From contig NZ_CP096258.1 in assembly GCF_023205015.1 (NCBI RefSeq), positions 3,038,001-3,102,000 on the forward strand: 64,000 nt of DNA. The letters are read 5' to 3'. Below, in pieces: positions 62,447 through 64,000 of this stretch (position 1 is its first letter; each line of letters starts with the position of its first letter). The DNA comes from Providencia rettgeri (GTDB taxonomy: Bacteria > Pseudomonadota > Gammaproteobacteria > Enterobacterales > Enterobacteriaceae). A program made the translations under genes and the position numbers. The notes beneath the pieces were generated by a model. It made no database searches. It saw only the letters and a program-made list of their open reading frames with translations, and was not told where the DNA came from.

Positions 62447-63766
62447 TCACTTTAAAAATTTTATTTCTGCTGGTGCAGCATCCTTAGCAATACCTCTTGG
62501 AATATCAATCGTCCAAGCCTTCCCTGTTTCACTTGCAGAATGAGAAAAATCACGTAGATTGAAGCTCCCATTTGGGGTTTTAACAGTATAAATATTTCCT
62601 TTTCCCGGAACAGCCCTTACTTCCGGTAAAACTCTATTACCTGTTAACTCAACAAAATACTGCTTAATTTCTACTTCTGATGCTCCATTAAAAATCTTTG
62701 CGTTACCTTTGTTTGGCGTTTCAATTAAAGTCCTATTTCCTATTTGAATGCCAGATCTACTATTATCATATTCAAATAATTCTTTAATTTCATTTTTTCT
62801 ATTAGAAACTTGAATTGTTTGTTGTTTAAGCCTTTGATCATCGGGCTCAAGTCCATTAGGAGTGCCACTTACGCTACCACCAGAAGTCTCTAAAGCACCT
62901 TTTTCTTCTACCCCTAACTCCATTCCAACATTTGGATTTTTTGCTGCTTTATCTAAATCATTTGAGCAACTCAGTCCGAAAGTACAATCAAACGTTTCCG
63001 CTAGACCATCACGAACAGCGCCTAATGTATTTTCGATGCCTTTTGCAATGTTGCTATTTGCCGTTTGTGTGGCTTGTGAATTTGAACTAACGCCATGAGG
63101 TAATGCAGGAACATTCGGAGAGGGGATAGCAAACATGCTACTTTGGGCTATTTTCAGCTTATTTAATTCATTTACATTAAACTGAATTTTATCCGTAGTA
63201 CTTTTATGTTGTCTCTTAATTTCGAACAATTGATTTCTAGCATCACGGTCAGCTCGCTTATTAACCGCATCTATATATAGATCTATATTATCAAAAGGAA
63301 ATCTCGGTATACCCGGTATATTATCGTCAAAATCATCTGCGAGGAGCCTGTCTCTATCTTCAATTGTGCGAAATTTAAAGGTTGCTGAAATCTTTAATTG
63401 TGAGGAGTCTGAAGATTGAAAATTCCATTTATATGTACAAGGGTACTTTTGCGGATCAATGATAAATTTCCAGCCAGGCGATTTTTCAATCTCCGCAATA
63501 TCCTTTCTCAATATAATTAAATCATTTTCAATTAATGTTTGTTTAGATTTTAAATTATCCTTAATTTTAATCGAAGGATTTTTAAAAATGTCGACTTTGT
63601 GATTATTAACATCATCATGGATATCAGCTATTTTTATATTATCATAAAGATTTTCATGTAAAATACATTTTAATTTTTCATACCTCCCAGTTAAATCAAT
63701 ATCTTCATGGGCATTATCATAATTATTAAAATAATCATTGAATGCTCTCTTGGATTGTTTCCCCAT
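62447..63766 (-). CDS. Polymorphic toxin with CdiA-CT-like C-terminus
   Basis: A 439-residue protein with three parts. Residues 1-215: polar, helix-rich region with no family recognised and no signal peptide. Residues 225-310: linker with NPNVGMELGVEEKGALE and SGGSVSGTPNGLEPDDQ, resembling the region before the toxic domain in CdiA/FHA-type proteins (usually NVGKDLT...GSGTPGGW). Residues about 345-439: a compact domain ending FNLRDFSHSASETGKAWTIDI and EIKFLK, the RDFS-S-x-TG-x-x-WTIDI form of many CdiA-CT/polymorphic toxin nucleases; catalytic chemistry not proven. It is AT-rich and directly upstream of an immunity gene. The start has only a weak ribosome binding site. Confidence 0.75.
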   Translation of the reverse strand: MGKQSKRAFNDYFNNYDNAHEDIDLTGRYEKLKCILHENLYDNIKIADIHDDVNNHKVDIFKNPSIKIKDNLKSKQTLIENDLIILRKDIAEIEKSPGWKFIIDPQKYPCTYKWNFQSSDSSQLKISATFKFRTIEDRDRLLADDFDDNIPGIPRFPFDNIDLYIDAVNKRADRDARNQLFEIKRQHKSTTDKIQFNVNELNKLKIAQSSMFAIPSPNVPALPHGVSSNSQATQTANSNIAKGIENTLGAVRDGLAETFDCTFGLSCSNDLDKAAKNPNVGMELGVEEKGALETSGGSVSGTPNGLEPDDQRLKQQTIQVSNRKNEIKELFEYDNSRSGIQIGNRTLIETPNKGNAKIFNGASEVEIKQYFVELTGNRVLPEVRAVPGKGNIYTVKTPNGSFNLRDFSHSASETGKAWTIDIPRGIAKDAAPAEIKFLK

Positions 63767-64000
63767 ACAGTTATTGTACCTAGGTGTGTCACATCATTCA
63801 TAAACTAACTTCCTTATCAGTTATAAAATAGAATAAAAAAATTAGAATTTAATATTTTTATAGTCAACTAACCGTTCTTAATAAGAAATATTCGGTTATT
63901 TAAAATTAACTACGTATTACTTATAAAATAATCAATATCGACTTTAATTAACAATTGAATAAGAACACGCGACTGACTGTTTATATTTACAAAAACAAAA
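63767..64000 (-). other. AT-rich region at the right edge
   Basis: 234 bp of highly A/T-rich DNA, presumably the promoter of the toxin operon. No protein, RNA or repeat is recognised. Confidence 0.4.

Overview
The window is a chromosomal segment of a gamma-proteobacterium of the order Enterobacterales. It is AT-rich, and its gene content (hmuUV, frmRAB, prpRBCD, the xerD-dsbC-recJ-prfB-lysS operon, the gcv/ubi/pepP/zapA/6S/serA/rpiA/argP block, acnB) and protein sequences best suggest the Morganellaceae, most likely Providencia. The genus is inferred from recognised sequences, not from a database search.

Left part (1-23 kb), mainly accessory and metabolic genes: the end of a haem ABC importer (hmuU, cut by the window edge, and hmuV); two tandem 70-72 residue HEAT-repeat proteins; the formaldehyde detoxification operon frmRAB with a likely FrmR operator; a bestrophin-family channel; a DUF1090 (YqjC-like) protein; a membrane fatty acid desaturase; an ATP-grasp (TupA-like) protein; an MFS exporter; the methylcitrate cluster prpR / prpBCD with a near-perfect sigma-54 promoter but no prpE; galM; a CDF metal exporter and a universal stress protein separated by possible Fur sites; ecotin; a YdcH-like protein; a YgbA-like protein with a possible NsrR site; and an AraC-type activator very like ExsA/LcrF, with no type III secretion genes in view.

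Middle (23-29 kb): a two-gene operon for a lipoprotein and a 1675-residue secreted coiled-coil protein. The large protein carries five near-identical 165-residue repeats and ends in an FKBP/FkpA-like domain. It looks like an FkpA/Mip-type chaperone whose linker helix has been greatly enlarged.

Right part (29.5-57.7 kb) is conserved housekeeping DNA in an order close to E. coli: lysS-prfB (with the programmed +1 frameshift), recJ, dsbC, xerD, fldB, ygfX-sdhE, ygfZ, then an HD-domain protein and a YWTD beta-propeller protein where E. coli has other genes, then gcvP-gcvH-gcvT, ubiI-ubiH-pepP-ygfB, zapA-6S RNA-fau, serA, rpiA, argP, yggE, argO and mscS. A tandem pair of about 102-bp structured repeats lies inside the gcv operon between gcvH and gcvP.

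The end (57.7-64 kb) joins yacL-acnB directly to mscS, unlike E. coli. It contains the remnant of a VOC-family gene, an intact VOC gene, and a toxin-immunity pair: a CdiA-CT-like nuclease-type C-terminus on an unrecognised N-terminus, followed by a likely DUF596 immunity protein.
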